30,310 bases of DNA from CAYRJA01 sp964424455 (GCA_964424455.1 CAYRJA010000030.1:1-30310), one strand, 5' to 3'. Shown: positions 14,690 through 22,136, counted from the stretch's first letter. Notes: generated by a model from the letters alone, not told the origin. Numbers and translations: made by a program.

Positions 14690-14933
14690 ATTTTTCGGAA
14701 TCGTTATCTATATGTATTACCGTGACCATGCGCCTGCTCATTTTCATGCGGTGTATAACGAATTTCAGTCGAAGATTTCTATTCTCACTTTTGAAGTGAT
14801 AGAAGGAAAACTTCCTCCGAGAATTTTCGGATTGGTTGCTGAATGGGCTTCATTACATAAAGAAGAGTTGCTTAACGATTGGGAACTAATGAAGGAAGGG
14901 AAAAAGTTAAACCAAATAGCTCCGTTACAGTAA
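14673..14933 (+). CDS. DUF4160 family protein
   Basis: An 86-residue DUF4160 protein: LSRFFGIVIYMYYRDHAPAH then FHAVYNEFQSKISI is the diagnostic N-terminal stretch with its conserved histidines, followed by LPPRIFGLVAEWASLHKEEL and LLNDWELM at the C-terminus. It overlaps DUF2442 and together they form a predicted toxin-antitoxin-like pair. The biochemical activity is unknown. Head copy 3 begins 39 bases after its stop. Confidence 0.88.
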   Translation: MPQLSRFFGIVIYMYYRDHAPAHFHAVYNEFQSKISILTFEVIEGKLPPRIFGLVAEWASLHKEELLNDWELMKEGKKLNQIAPLQ

Positions 14934-14972
14934 TTCCACCTGATAAATTTTGAAACGAATATTCGTGAGAGG

Positions 14973-15029
14973 ATGAAGAAGAAATCAAAAAAGAGAAAGC
15001 AGGATATTGCAAAGGCAAATCCCGAATAA
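14973..15029 (+). pseudogene. Lysine-rich gene head, copy 3 (18 codons)
   Basis: MKKKSKKRKQDIAKANPE and a stop: the shortest of the three heads. It lies directly before the broken antitoxin of the YafQ-like module, repeating the arrangement of copies 1 and 2. Confidence 0.6.
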
Positions 15030-15056
15030 GAGTTTAAAATATCCTAACTTAGCGTC

Positions 15057-15269
15057 ATGAAAAATTTTGCTCACCTTGTTGAAGAGGTAAAAAATCTTTC
15101 TTAGGAAGAAAAGGAAGACCTTCGGATAATGCTTGAAAAAATTTTAGTGGAAGAAAGAAGAAAAGAGGTTCTATCTAACCATGAACAAAGCATGGAAGAA
15201 GTGAAAGAGGGCAAGATAAAATTTTATGGTTCTCCAGACGATGTCCTTAATACGCTGAATGAAGAATGA
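15057..15269 (+). pseudogene. Antitoxin gene with nonsense codon
   Basis: Reads MKNFAHLVEEVKNLS, then TAG (15102-15104), then EEKEDLRIMLEKILVEERRK and on to YGSPDDVLNTLNEE and TGA overlapping the toxin ATG. Relatives in this phylum usually have a leucine where the stop stands (LSLEEKEDL), so one base change (TTG to TAG) explains it. The C-terminal part, which normally binds the toxin, could still be made from ATG 15129 if a ribosome reinitiates there. If not, the downstream toxin would be unopposed. Confidence 0.75.
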
Positions 15270-15535
15270 TAAAAGACGGTTTCAGCACATCTTTCAGGCG
15301 TGCTTACCGCAAACACATTCGTAACCGGACAGATAAAGAAAAGAAGTTCTCGGAATCTCTTTCGCTTTTCATGAATGACCCGTTTCATCCGCGGCTGCGC
15401 ACACACAAACTTACAGGACAACTAAAAGACCTCTGGAGCTTCAGCATTGAATATGATTTAAGAGTAGTGTTTTATTTTGTAACAGATAGCGAAGTGGTTT
15501 TTGAGGATATTGGCACTCACGACGAAGTTTATTGA
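15266..15535 (+). CDS. YafQ/RelE-type mRNA interferase toxin
   Basis: An 89-residue toxin of the YafQ/RelE group: FSTSFRRAYRKHIRNRTDKE, then LRTHKLTGQLKDLWSFSIEY, DLRVVFYF and a final DIGTHDEVY. The motif LxxHKLxG followed by the SxxxDLRVVF segment and the terminal IGTHDEVY with its histidine is typical for ribosome-dependent RNases of this family. Its ATG overlaps the antitoxin stop (ATGA). It is intact although its antitoxin carries a nonsense codon; either the antitoxin is remade by reinitiation or this toxin is weak or not expressed. Confidence 0.88.
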   Translation: MIKDGFSTSFRRAYRKHIRNRTDKEKKFSESLSLFMNDPFHPRLRTHKLTGQLKDLWSFSIEYDLRVVFYFVTDSEVVFEDIGTHDEVY

Positions 15536-15630
15536 TTACAATTAATCTTACAGGTCATATCATCAACCGATATTTTTACAACGCAGGGACTGGGGACTCG
15601 TATCAATATTGATTTTGATAACACAAAAAA

Positions 15631-15693
15631 GAAGCGCTGAACCGGATTGAAAAGAGGATTGGGGCGTTTGATAAGATGATGGTGATGGTGTGA
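15631..15693 (+). repeat. gltX 3'-tail copy C
   Basis: The third downstream copy of the gltX end: EALNRIEKRIGAFDKMMVMV and stop. Over the last 54 shared bases I count about 7 differences from native gltX. Together with copies A and B it carries G where native gltX has E (IGAF/IGEF versus IEAF). It closes the accessory array; the gap 15536-15630 and the following 15694-15792 contain no gene that I can support. Confidence 0.85.
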
Positions 15694-15792
15694 AAAGTTT
15701 TCACTTATTATAAAGGTGTAAAAGCCTTTTTCATGCTTCTCTTTTCATAAAACTTCAAACTTGATTACTTTAGCCGTCCGAAAATTTTAACA

Positions 15793-16947
15793 ATGGATTT
15801 CCAATTATCAGAAGAACAGTTAGCTGTAAGACAAGCCGCCCGTGATTTTGCAAAGAATGAATTACTGCCGGGAGTAATTGAACGCGACGAAAAACAGAAA
15901 TTCCCGAAGGAGCAAATCATGAAATTAGGTGAACTGGGGTTTCTCGGCATGATGGTTTCTCCAAAGTACGGTGGCAGTGGAATGGATGCCATTTCTTATG
16001 TGCTGGCAATGGAAGAAATATCTAAAATAGATGCCTCTGCCTCTGTAGTGCTGAGCGTAAATAACTCTCTTGTTTGCTGGGGACTGGAAGAATTCGGAAC
16101 GGAAGAACAGAAACAGAAATATTTAGTGCCGCTGGCAAAAGGAAACAAAGACGGAGAACTTTACATCGGAGCATTTCTCCTTTCTGAACCTGAAGCCGGC
16201 TCTGATGCTACTTCGCAACGCACCACAGCCATTGATAAAGGCGACCACTATATACTGAACGGAACAAAGAACTGGATTACCAACGGCAGCAACGGGTCCG
16301 TTTATCTTGTAATGGCACAAACAGACGCAGCAAAGGGAAGCAAAGGTATCAATGCGTTTATTGTAGAAAAGAACTGGAAAGGTGTTACAGTAGGAGTAAA
16401 GGAAAACAAAATGGGCATCCGCGGGTCAGATACTCATTCTATTATGTTTCAGGACGTGATTGTGCCTAAAGAAAACCGGATTGGTGAAGACGGGTTCGGA
16501 TTCAAGTTTGCGATGAAAACTTTGGCGGGCGGAAGAATAGGTATTGCTTCACAGGCGCTCGGTATTGCATCGGGAGCGTATGAGTTAGCGCTTGCTTATT
16601 CCAAAGAGCGCAAAGCATTCGGAAAAGAAATTCATAAACATCAGGCAATTCAGTTCAAACTGGCGGATATGGCAACAGAAGTTGAAGCTGCCCGCTTGCT
16701 TTGTCTGAAGGCGGCGTGGGAAAAGGATCATCATCTGGATTATGGATTATCCAGCTCAATGGCAAAGGTCTTTTCTTCGGAAGTCGCCATGAGAACTACT
16801 GTAGAAGCAGTACAGATTCACGGCGGATATGGTTATGTAAAAGAGTATCATGTAGAGCGGTTGATGCGCGATGCAAAAATTACTCAGATATATGAAGGTA
16901 CTTCGGAGGTACAGCGCATTGTAATTTCCAGGAGTGTGTTGAAGTAG
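15793..16947 (+). CDS. Acyl-CoA dehydrogenase
   Basis: A 384-residue FAD-dependent acyl-CoA dehydrogenase that introduces the alpha-beta double bond in acyl-CoA, passing electrons to ETF. Family motifs: an N-terminal helical domain (DFQLSEEQLAVRQAARDFAK), the middle beta domain with GAFLLSEPEAGSDATSQRTT and NGTKNWITNGSNG, and the C-terminal helical domain with QIHGGYGYVKEYHVERLMRD. The catalytic base is Glu368 in QIYEGTSE, the position used by short/medium-chain enzymes. Full length. Its last codons (EVQRIVISRSVLK) reappear, diverged, after the next toxin-antitoxin pair at 17456-17497. One TGTTACA lies inside. Substrate chain length cannot be fixed; short chain is most likely from the glutamate position. 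Confidence 0.93.
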   Translation: MDFQLSEEQLAVRQAARDFAKNELLPGVIERDEKQKFPKEQIMKLGELGFLGMMVSPKYGGSGMDAISYVLAMEEISKIDASASVVLSVNNSLVCWGLEEFGTEEQKQKYLVPLAKGNKDGELYIGAFLLSEPEAGSDATSQRTTAIDKGDHYILNGTKNWITNGSNGSVYLVMAQTDAAKGSKGINAFIVEKNWKGVTVGVKENKMGIRGSDTHSIMFQDVIVPKENRIGEDGFGFKFAMKTLAGGRIGIASQALGIASGAYELALAYSKERKAFGKEIHKHQAIQFKLADMATEVEAARLLCLKAAWEKDHHLDYGLSSSMAKVFSSEVAMRTTVEAVQIHGGYGYVKEYHVERLMRDAKITQIYEGTSEVQRIVISRSVLK

Positions 16948-16994
16948 CTCAATTAACGGGTTTTTATCTAACTTTGAGTTCTTAAAAGTTGAAA

Positions 16995-17195
16995 ATGAAA
17001 CCGCAATTTATTTCTGACGACAATGGTAAAAAACTTGGTGCGGTTATTCCTATGAAAGAATATGAACAGATACTCTTGAAACTGGAAGAACTGGAAGACA
17101 TTCGTTTGTATGACGAAGCTAAAGAAAATAAACTGCTTTCCATTCCGACATCTGAAGCTTTTAAAACAGTAGAAGCGAAGCGAAGAAAGAAATAA
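16995..17195 (+). CDS. Antitoxin-like protein, RelB/Phd type
   Basis: A 66-residue protein from ATG 16995 (a TTG two codons upstream is possible). MKPQFISDDNGKKLGAVIPM then KEYEQILLKLEELEDIRLYD matches the Phd/YefM-like antitoxin start, with a charged tail ending KRRKK. It directly precedes, and overlaps by 1 base, a RelE-type toxin that is broken by frameshifts, so it is now an orphan antitoxin. It sits between the acyl-CoA dehydrogenase and the diverged copy of that gene's end. Confidence 0.8.
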   Translation: MKPQFISDDNGKKLGAVIPMKEYEQILLKLEELEDIRLYDEAKENKLLSIPTSEAFKTVEAKRRKK

Positions 17196-17450
17196 TGAGA
17201 TACACGTTCTCATTAACAAACCTGTATTAAAGATCTTAGAGAAGATTAACAATCCTGATTATTCAAGAATTAAAAAAGCGATTGGTAGTCTGGCGGATAA
17301 TCCTCGACCTTATGGTTATAAAAAGCTAAAGGGTAGAAACGGTTTCAGAATTCGTGAAGGCAATACAGAATCATCTATGATATATTTGACAACATTCTGA
17401 CTGTTGATGTAATTGCCCTTGGTCATAGGAAAGATATTTATAATCAGTAA
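17195..17450 (+). pseudogene. RelE-type toxin broken by two frameshifts
   Basis: The gene starts MRYT, but the true continuation VLINKPVLKILEKINNPDYS is one base out of frame: one base is missing near 17205. It then reads RIKKAIGSLADNPRPYGYKK then LKGRNGFRIREGN, after which another base is missing near 17364; the family end, YRIIYDIFDNILTVDVIALG then HRKDIYNQ, follows in a third frame to TAA 17448-17450. Restoring two bases gives a complete RelE/YoeB-like mRNA interferase. The toxin is therefore dead while its antitoxin remains open. Confidence 0.85.
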
Positions 17451-17455
17451 CAACA

Positions 17456-17497
17456 GAGATTCAGCGGAGTGTGATTTCGAGGAGTGTGTTGAAATGA
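17456..17497 (+). repeat. Acyl-CoA dehydrogenase 3'-tail copy
   Basis: A diverged copy of the last 13 codons of the acyl-CoA dehydrogenase: in frame E-IQRSVISRSVLK-stop against native E-VQRIVISRSVLK-stop. Over 39 bases I count about 7 differences, four of them silent at third positions. It lies 5 bases after the broken toxin, so the toxin-antitoxin pair is flanked by the gene's real end and this copy. Confidence 0.8.
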
Positions 17498-17525
17498 TTA
17501 AGGAGAAATAGAAGTATCTTTATAG

Positions 17526-17714
17526 AAAGATAGCAGCATAGAACTTACTTATACAACACTGACTGTAAAGGCAACACACCAAAGTTCAGATAAAACAGAA
17601 GTTGATTTCTTAATTGACTCAGGTGCGATATACAGTCTTGTGCCTGCTACATTGCTAAAGAAAATAAAAGTATATTTGTTAGAGGTAAATAAAATAGGAC
17701 ACGCCCCACAATAA
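17526..17714 (+). pseudogene. Retropepsin-like aspartyl protease fragment
   Basis: An open frame without a start codon, reading IELTYTTLTVKATHQ then VDFLIDSGAIYSLVPATLLK and stopping at TAA 17712. VDFLIDSGA with following SLVP is the catalytic Asp-Ser/Thr-Gly-Ala motif of bacterial clan AA aspartic proteases that commonly accompany mobile modules. The second half of the domain is missing and a TAG stands upstream, so it is a fragment cut at both ends. Its 3' end contains the promoter of the following T9SS gene. Confidence 0.65.
17671..17678 (+). promoter_or_regulatory. Promoter -7 box TATATTTG (T9SS protein)
   Basis: A perfect TAnnTTTG with a TTG at 17652-17654 as possible -33 element, leaving about 41 bases of leader before ATG 17726. 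It falls inside the protease remnant. Confidence 0.6.
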
Positions 17715-17725
17715 AATATTTCAAA

Positions 17726-20700
17726 ATGAAACGGTCGTTTCTGCTTCTCACATTTCTTCTTTTAGTTGGCTTTTGCAAAGCACAATATGATACTACATAC
17801 GAGAATAGCTTTCAGAATTGGTTACCCCGGCAAGGTTGGGTAATAGTAAAGAATGATAGTCTTGCCTTAAATCCAGGTAGGGTATTTGAAAAATATAGTA
17901 TTGAAACGATCGAACATTCATTAGGAATTGTGAGTGACTTAACTTGGTTCGATACAAATATTAATCCTGTTGCAGGTAAGTATGATAAAATAATAATGAC
18001 TCCTCCAATTACTTTAGGTAATAATCCCTATCTCCGTTTTTATTCAAAACGAAATAGTAACTGTAATTTATCGGTTTGGTTAGTAAGAAATATAAATGAT
18101 ACTACACTGGCTGGACTAACAGATAGTCTCTTGAGTAGTAAGGTTACGGGCTTTAATGTTGTTAATCTAAGCAGCGCAGCAAATCAAAGTGTAAGAATCG
18201 CTTTTCGGATAAGAGGAACTAGTGTTTATGGGTTTATTGATGATGTTCTTGTTCTTGATAAACATTCTTTAGGATATATCCCGGATAGTTGTTTTAGAAG
18301 TTATTTAAAAACTGTAACACCTGCAGCTTTTATTGGTGATAGTCTGGACTATCTTCACAACGATATATTGAATGTGACAAGTTTGAAAAGCACGAATGGG
18401 TGCATTAAATCACTTGAAGGTCTTCAATATTACCCTTATTTGAGGTATTTTAATTTTTCTAACAATCACATTTGTTATATACCCTCTAATACACTTCGCT
18501 ATTTAGATTCTTTGAACGTCAATAATAATGAGTTGACCTACCTTCCTGATATGCCAAAATGTTCAGCGTTACATTTAAATAATAACCTTATTCGAAAAAT
18601 TCCAGATATTTTTAACCAGTGGGTATCTTATTTTCATGCACGAAACAATCTGATTTACGATTGCCTCCAAGGTTCAAACAGATTTATGTATGGTGATTTT
18701 TATGGCAATCTCTGTGTATATTTGGGTGGTTATACTTATTACAATACAACTAAGTATTGGGGTAGTAAGCCAGACGATATAATATGTTACAATCCCAGAG
18801 GTTATTTATCGGGACTTGTTTATTACGATGTAAATAAAAACGGGATTAAGGATGACGGCGATTTGTTGGTGCGGAATCAGCGTCTTCAATTCATGCAAGG
18901 TCCGGATATTTATACGAACTCAAATGGAGAATATAGCACTGAAGCGGATACCGGAGTAGTAAACTTAAATGCGATAAATCTTCCTGTTGTTAATCCGCTT
19001 TCAGATGTTTTACACCCTCAAGAGCACCTTAAGCATGATTTAAGAATAGTACCCACAACATATTCAGGAGATGATTTGACAATTAAACTTAATTCAACTG
19101 TTTTGGTAGGCCATTTAATGCTAAACATTACCGTGCAAAATATTAGCACTCAGAAAGCAAATTACACTGTTAAAATGTTTATTCCCCCTGTTGGGTATTG
19201 GATATTAACGTTAACACATGGCAATATTATAAACGATACATTAACATGGACCGGAACAATCAATCCTTTAAGTAGTGTCAGTAGTCAAATTACTCTTTTG
19301 ATTGATACAGTTTTTATTGCTAACCTGAAAGCTATTGTAACAACTGATAACGATGTGAACTTAAAAAATAACGAAGCCAATGCTTCAGTTTCCGTTGTTA
19401 TAAAAGGAATATCGTGGGATCCCAATAATAAATTAGTGGAAACTCCAGAGGTAAGTGCAGGATATGACTGCTATCTTAATTACAATATCAATTTTGAAAA
19501 TACGGGGACAGCCAATACAAGTCGAGTGATGGTAAGAGATTATTTGCCCAAAGAATTAGATCATCGTTCTTTTGAGTTTATTTCTTCTTCGCACCCTTGC
19601 ATTATTTCTTTTTGTAATGACAGCGTGCTTCAATTTTTATTTCAGCCAATTTCACTAACTCCTAAAAGTATAGATTCTATTAACTGCGATGGTCATATTT
19701 GGTTTAGGATAAAACCTAAAATCCCAATTCAGATAAATGACACTATAAAAAATACAGCATCTATTTATTTTGATAACAATCCACCGATTGTAACAGGTGT
19801 AAGCAAGGTTTGGGCTGTGAAGGATACAACCTTATTTACCGCAGATCCAATCTCATCCTGCGCAAATAAAGATATTCAATTCATTAACGAATCAAAAGGA
19901 ACTCCTGTTAGTCGGCTATGGAAGTTTGAAGGAGGAACACCGGCGATTTCTTCTGATGAAAACCCATTGATTCATTATGATTCAGCAGGTAATTACGACG
20001 TAACACTCATAAATACCTGGCAGAATCTCACTGATTCGACTTTCATTCCTGATTATATTAAAATAGATTCAATTCCTGCTGTTACGATTAATGGACCAAA
20101 TTCAATTTGTGAAAATGCAATTGCAATACTTGATGGTGGTAATGATTTTATTTCTTATAAATGGTCAACTAACGATACAACACAAGAGATAACTATAAAC
20201 TCTGGTGGCACTTTCGGGTTGACTGTTACAGATGGAAATGGGTGTAGAAATACTGATAGTATAAATATTGCCCTGAAACAATTGCCCAATGATTCTGTTA
20301 TCGTTCAAGGCACCTCTGAATTGAAAGCCATAGCATATCCGGCGGAATATCAATGGATGAATTGTGAAGGTTCTTTAATAAATGGGGCAACAAATCAGGA
20401 TTTTACGGCTACTTCTAATGGAATTTATTTTGCCGTTATAACTCAGAATGGATGCAGTGATACATCAGACTGTTATAGTTTAATTGCAGTTGATGTTTCA
20501 AACGATTATGTTGAGAATGACATTTTAATATTTCCAAACCCAATGGATGGCTTATTAAATATTGAAATCAAGGACGGTATAAAAACAGACTTTAAACTAT
20601 TGCTTACAAGTGTTTTGGGACAGAAAATTATTGAGCGATATTTTAAGTTTAATGACAGCTCATCCAATATGCAGTGGGATTTGAAAAATTTATCTGCCGG

Positions 20701-20764
20701 AATTTATTTCTTACATATAAGGTCAAATAAAATAGAGCGGATTATTAAAGTAATAAAACAATAG
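17726..20764 (+). CDS. Large secreted T9SS cargo protein
   Basis: A 1012-residue secreted protein. A signal peptide covers residues 1-19 (KRSFLLLTFLLLVGFCKA, cleavage before QYD). Residues about 20-180 form an N-terminal beta domain resembling the choice-of-anchor/jelly-roll domain of such proteins. Leucine-rich repeats follow at about 200-300 (LDSLNVNNNELTYLPDMP, LHLNNNLIRKIPD). A SdrD B-like segment (GLVYYDVNKNGIKDDGD) lies near 355-380. Then comes a DUF11/DUF7619-like domain around 560-700 (WDPNNKLVETPEVSAGY, NINFENTGTANTSRVMV), a PKD-like domain about 705-775, and an Ig-like domain (GPNSICENAIAILDGGN). The end (about 925-1012, ILIFPNPMDGLLNIEIKDG to SAGIYFLHIRSNKIERIIK) is a type A C-terminal sorting domain for type IX secretion. 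A likely surface adhesin or binding protein; ligand unknown. It contains five TGTWACA copies. Confidence 0.9.
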   Translation: MKRSFLLLTFLLLVGFCKAQYDTTYENSFQNWLPRQGWVIVKNDSLALNPGRVFEKYSIETIEHSLGIVSDLTWFDTNINPVAGKYDKIIMTPPITLGNNPYLRFYSKRNSNCNLSVWLVRNINDTTLAGLTDSLLSSKVTGFNVVNLSSAANQSVRIAFRIRGTSVYGFIDDVLVLDKHSLGYIPDSCFRSYLKTVTPAAFIGDSLDYLHNDILNVTSLKSTNGCIKSLEGLQYYPYLRYFNFSNNHICYIPSNTLRYLDSLNVNNNELTYLPDMPKCSALHLNNNLIRKIPDIFNQWVSYFHARNNLIYDCLQGSNRFMYGDFYGNLCVYLGGYTYYNTTKYWGSKPDDIICYNPRGYLSGLVYYDVNKNGIKDDGDLLVRNQRLQFMQGPDIYTNSNGEYSTEADTGVVNLNAINLPVVNPLSDVLHPQEHLKHDLRIVPTTYSGDDLTIKLNSTVLVGHLMLNITVQNISTQKANYTVKMFIPPVGYWILTLTHGNIINDTLTWTGTINPLSSVSSQITLLIDTVFIANLKAIVTTDNDVNLKNNEANASVSVVIKGISWDPNNKLVETPEVSAGYDCYLNYNINFENTGTANTSRVMVRDYLPKELDHRSFEFISSSHPCIISFCNDSVLQFLFQPISLTPKSIDSINCDGHIWFRIKPKIPIQINDTIKNTASIYFDNNPPIVTGVSKVWAVKDTTLFTADPISSCANKDIQFINESKGTPVSRLWKFEGGTPAISSDENPLIHYDSAGNYDVTLINTWQNLTDSTFIPDYIKIDSIPAVTINGPNSICENAIAILDGGNDFISYKWSTNDTTQEITINSGGTFGLTVTDGNGCRNTDSINIALKQLPNDSVIVQGTSELKAIAYPAEYQWMNCEGSLINGATNQDFTATSNGIYFAVITQNGCSDTSDCYSLIAVDVSNDYVENDILIFPNPMDGLLNIEIKDGIKTDFKLLLTSVLGQKIIERYFKFNDSSSNMQWDLKNLSAGIYFLHIRSNKIERIIKVIKQ

Positions 20765-20802
20765 GATGTAAATATCCCTTTTCCAATAACTGAAGTTTGC
20801 CC

Positions 20803-21993
20803 TTAGTAGAAAAACTCTGTCTTATACGGGTAGCGGATAGCATATTGTTCGCGCACTTTCTTAAACAGAATCTCACGAAGTTCATCCACATTATCTTTTT
20901 GTGCAGCAGAAATAAACACTGCATTGTTTGATGTTTTAGTGCTCCAATGGTTTCGCAATTCCCGTAACAGATCCCGCTTTACTTCTTTAGGTAAAAACTC
21001 ATCAAAGGTTTGCTTCTCATACAAATCCATTTTATTGAAAACATAAAGCATCGGCTTGTTCTTACAATCCAAACTGTTCAATGTCTCGTTCACTACACTG
21101 ATTTGGTCTTCAAATTTCAGATGAGAAATATCTATGACGTGTAACAGGATATCTGCCTCCCGCACTTCATCCAAAGTGGATTTAAAACTTTCTATCAGAT
21201 GATGAGGCAACTTTCGGATAAAACCTACTGTGTCACTCAATAGGAAAGGCATATTGTTGAACACCACTTTTCGGGTAGTGGTATCCAGCGTAGCAAACAG
21301 TTTGTTTTCTGCAAAGACTTCTGATTTGCTCAAAAGGTTCATCAGAGTACTCTTGCCCACATTCGTGTAGCCCACAAGCGATACACGGATTAATTCTCCT
21401 CGTGATTTCCGCTGAGTGAAACTCTGGCGGTCAATTTTCTCCAAATCACTTTTCAGTTTGGCAATTTGTGTTTTCACAATTCGCCGGTCGGTTTCAATTT
21501 CTTTTTCACCCGGTCCGCGCATACCTATTCCTCCTTTCTGCCTTTCTAAGTGAGTCCACATACCGCGAAGCCGCGGCAGTAAATATTCTAATTGAGCCAG
21601 TTCAACCTGTGTGCGTGCTTGCGCAGTTTTTGCGCGACTGGCGAAAATGTCGAGAATCAGATTGCTCCGGTCAACAATTTTCACCTTCATAATTTTTTCG
21701 ATATTGTTAATCTGTGAGCCGGTCAAGTCATCATCGAAAACTACCAGATCAATTTGTTTTTGCTCTACATATTGGCGAATCTCCTCAATCTTTCCTTCAC
21801 CTACGAAGTGTCTTGCTTCCGGATGTTGTGCCCGCTGAGTAAACCGCTTGAGTGTAACAGCGCCGGCGGTTTCAGCAAGAAATGCAAGTTCATCTAAATA
21901 TTCATTTACCTGTTCCTCGGTTTGACCGGGCAGAATCAGTGCAACAAGAACTGCTTTTTCCTCTTTTTGAATTGCTTTAGATATTGGCGGCAT
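20803..21993 (-). CDS. hflX: Ribosome-associated GTPase HflX
   Basis: A 396-residue HflX, the GTPase that splits stalled ribosomes under stress. The N-terminal HflX domain carries the glycine-rich GGIGMRGPGEKEIETDRR linker helix region. The G domain shows G1 GYTNVGKST, the threonine-rich switch LDTTTRKV, G3 DTVGFIRKLP and G4 NKMD, then SAAQKDNVDEL near the end. I chose ATG at 21993 (MPPISKAIQ) because a perfect TATCTTTG -7 box (22004-22011) ends 11 bases before it; an upstream start would lie in or before the promoter. Length fits the family. Single-gene unit on the minus strand; two TGTAACA copies inside. Confidence 0.94.
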   Translation of the reverse strand: MPPISKAIQKEEKAVLVALILPGQTEEQVNEYLDELAFLAETAGAVTLKRFTQRAQHPEARHFVGEGKIEEIRQYVEQKQIDLVVFDDDLTGSQINNIEKIMKVKIVDRSNLILDIFASRAKTAQARTQVELAQLEYLLPRLRGMWTHLERQKGGIGMRGPGEKEIETDRRIVKTQIAKLKSDLEKIDRQSFTQRKSRGELIRVSLVGYTNVGKSTLMNLLSKSEVFAENKLFATLDTTTRKVVFNNMPFLLSDTVGFIRKLPHHLIESFKSTLDEVREADILLHVIDISHLKFEDQISVVNETLNSLDCKNKPMLYVFNKMDLYEKQTFDEFLPKEVKRDLLRELRNHWSTKTSNNAVFISAAQKDNVDELREILFKKVREQYAIRYPYKTEFFY

Positions 21994-22003
21994 AAATGGC
22001 AGG

Positions 22004-22011
22004 CAAAGATA
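22004..22011 (-). promoter_or_regulatory. Promoter -7 box TATCTTTG (hflX)
   Basis: Perfect minus-strand TAnnTTTG, its G 11 bases upstream of ATG 21993. It excludes the longer hflX start at 22026. Confidence 0.6.
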
Positions 22012-22136
22012 ATCGCAGGTATCCAATAAAACTTAACACTACTGCTATATCATCTCAATAATTTAAGCTGAAAAATAATCGTTTAAAAAATTATCCTGTT
22101 TGTGAAAAACATTACGGAAGTTCGTCCTCTCTATCA

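Noticed and set aside
9640..15693. gltX tail copies as an assembly artefact
   Set aside because: The copies differ from native gltX and from each other at many positions and are separated by distinct intact genes, which misassembly would not produce.
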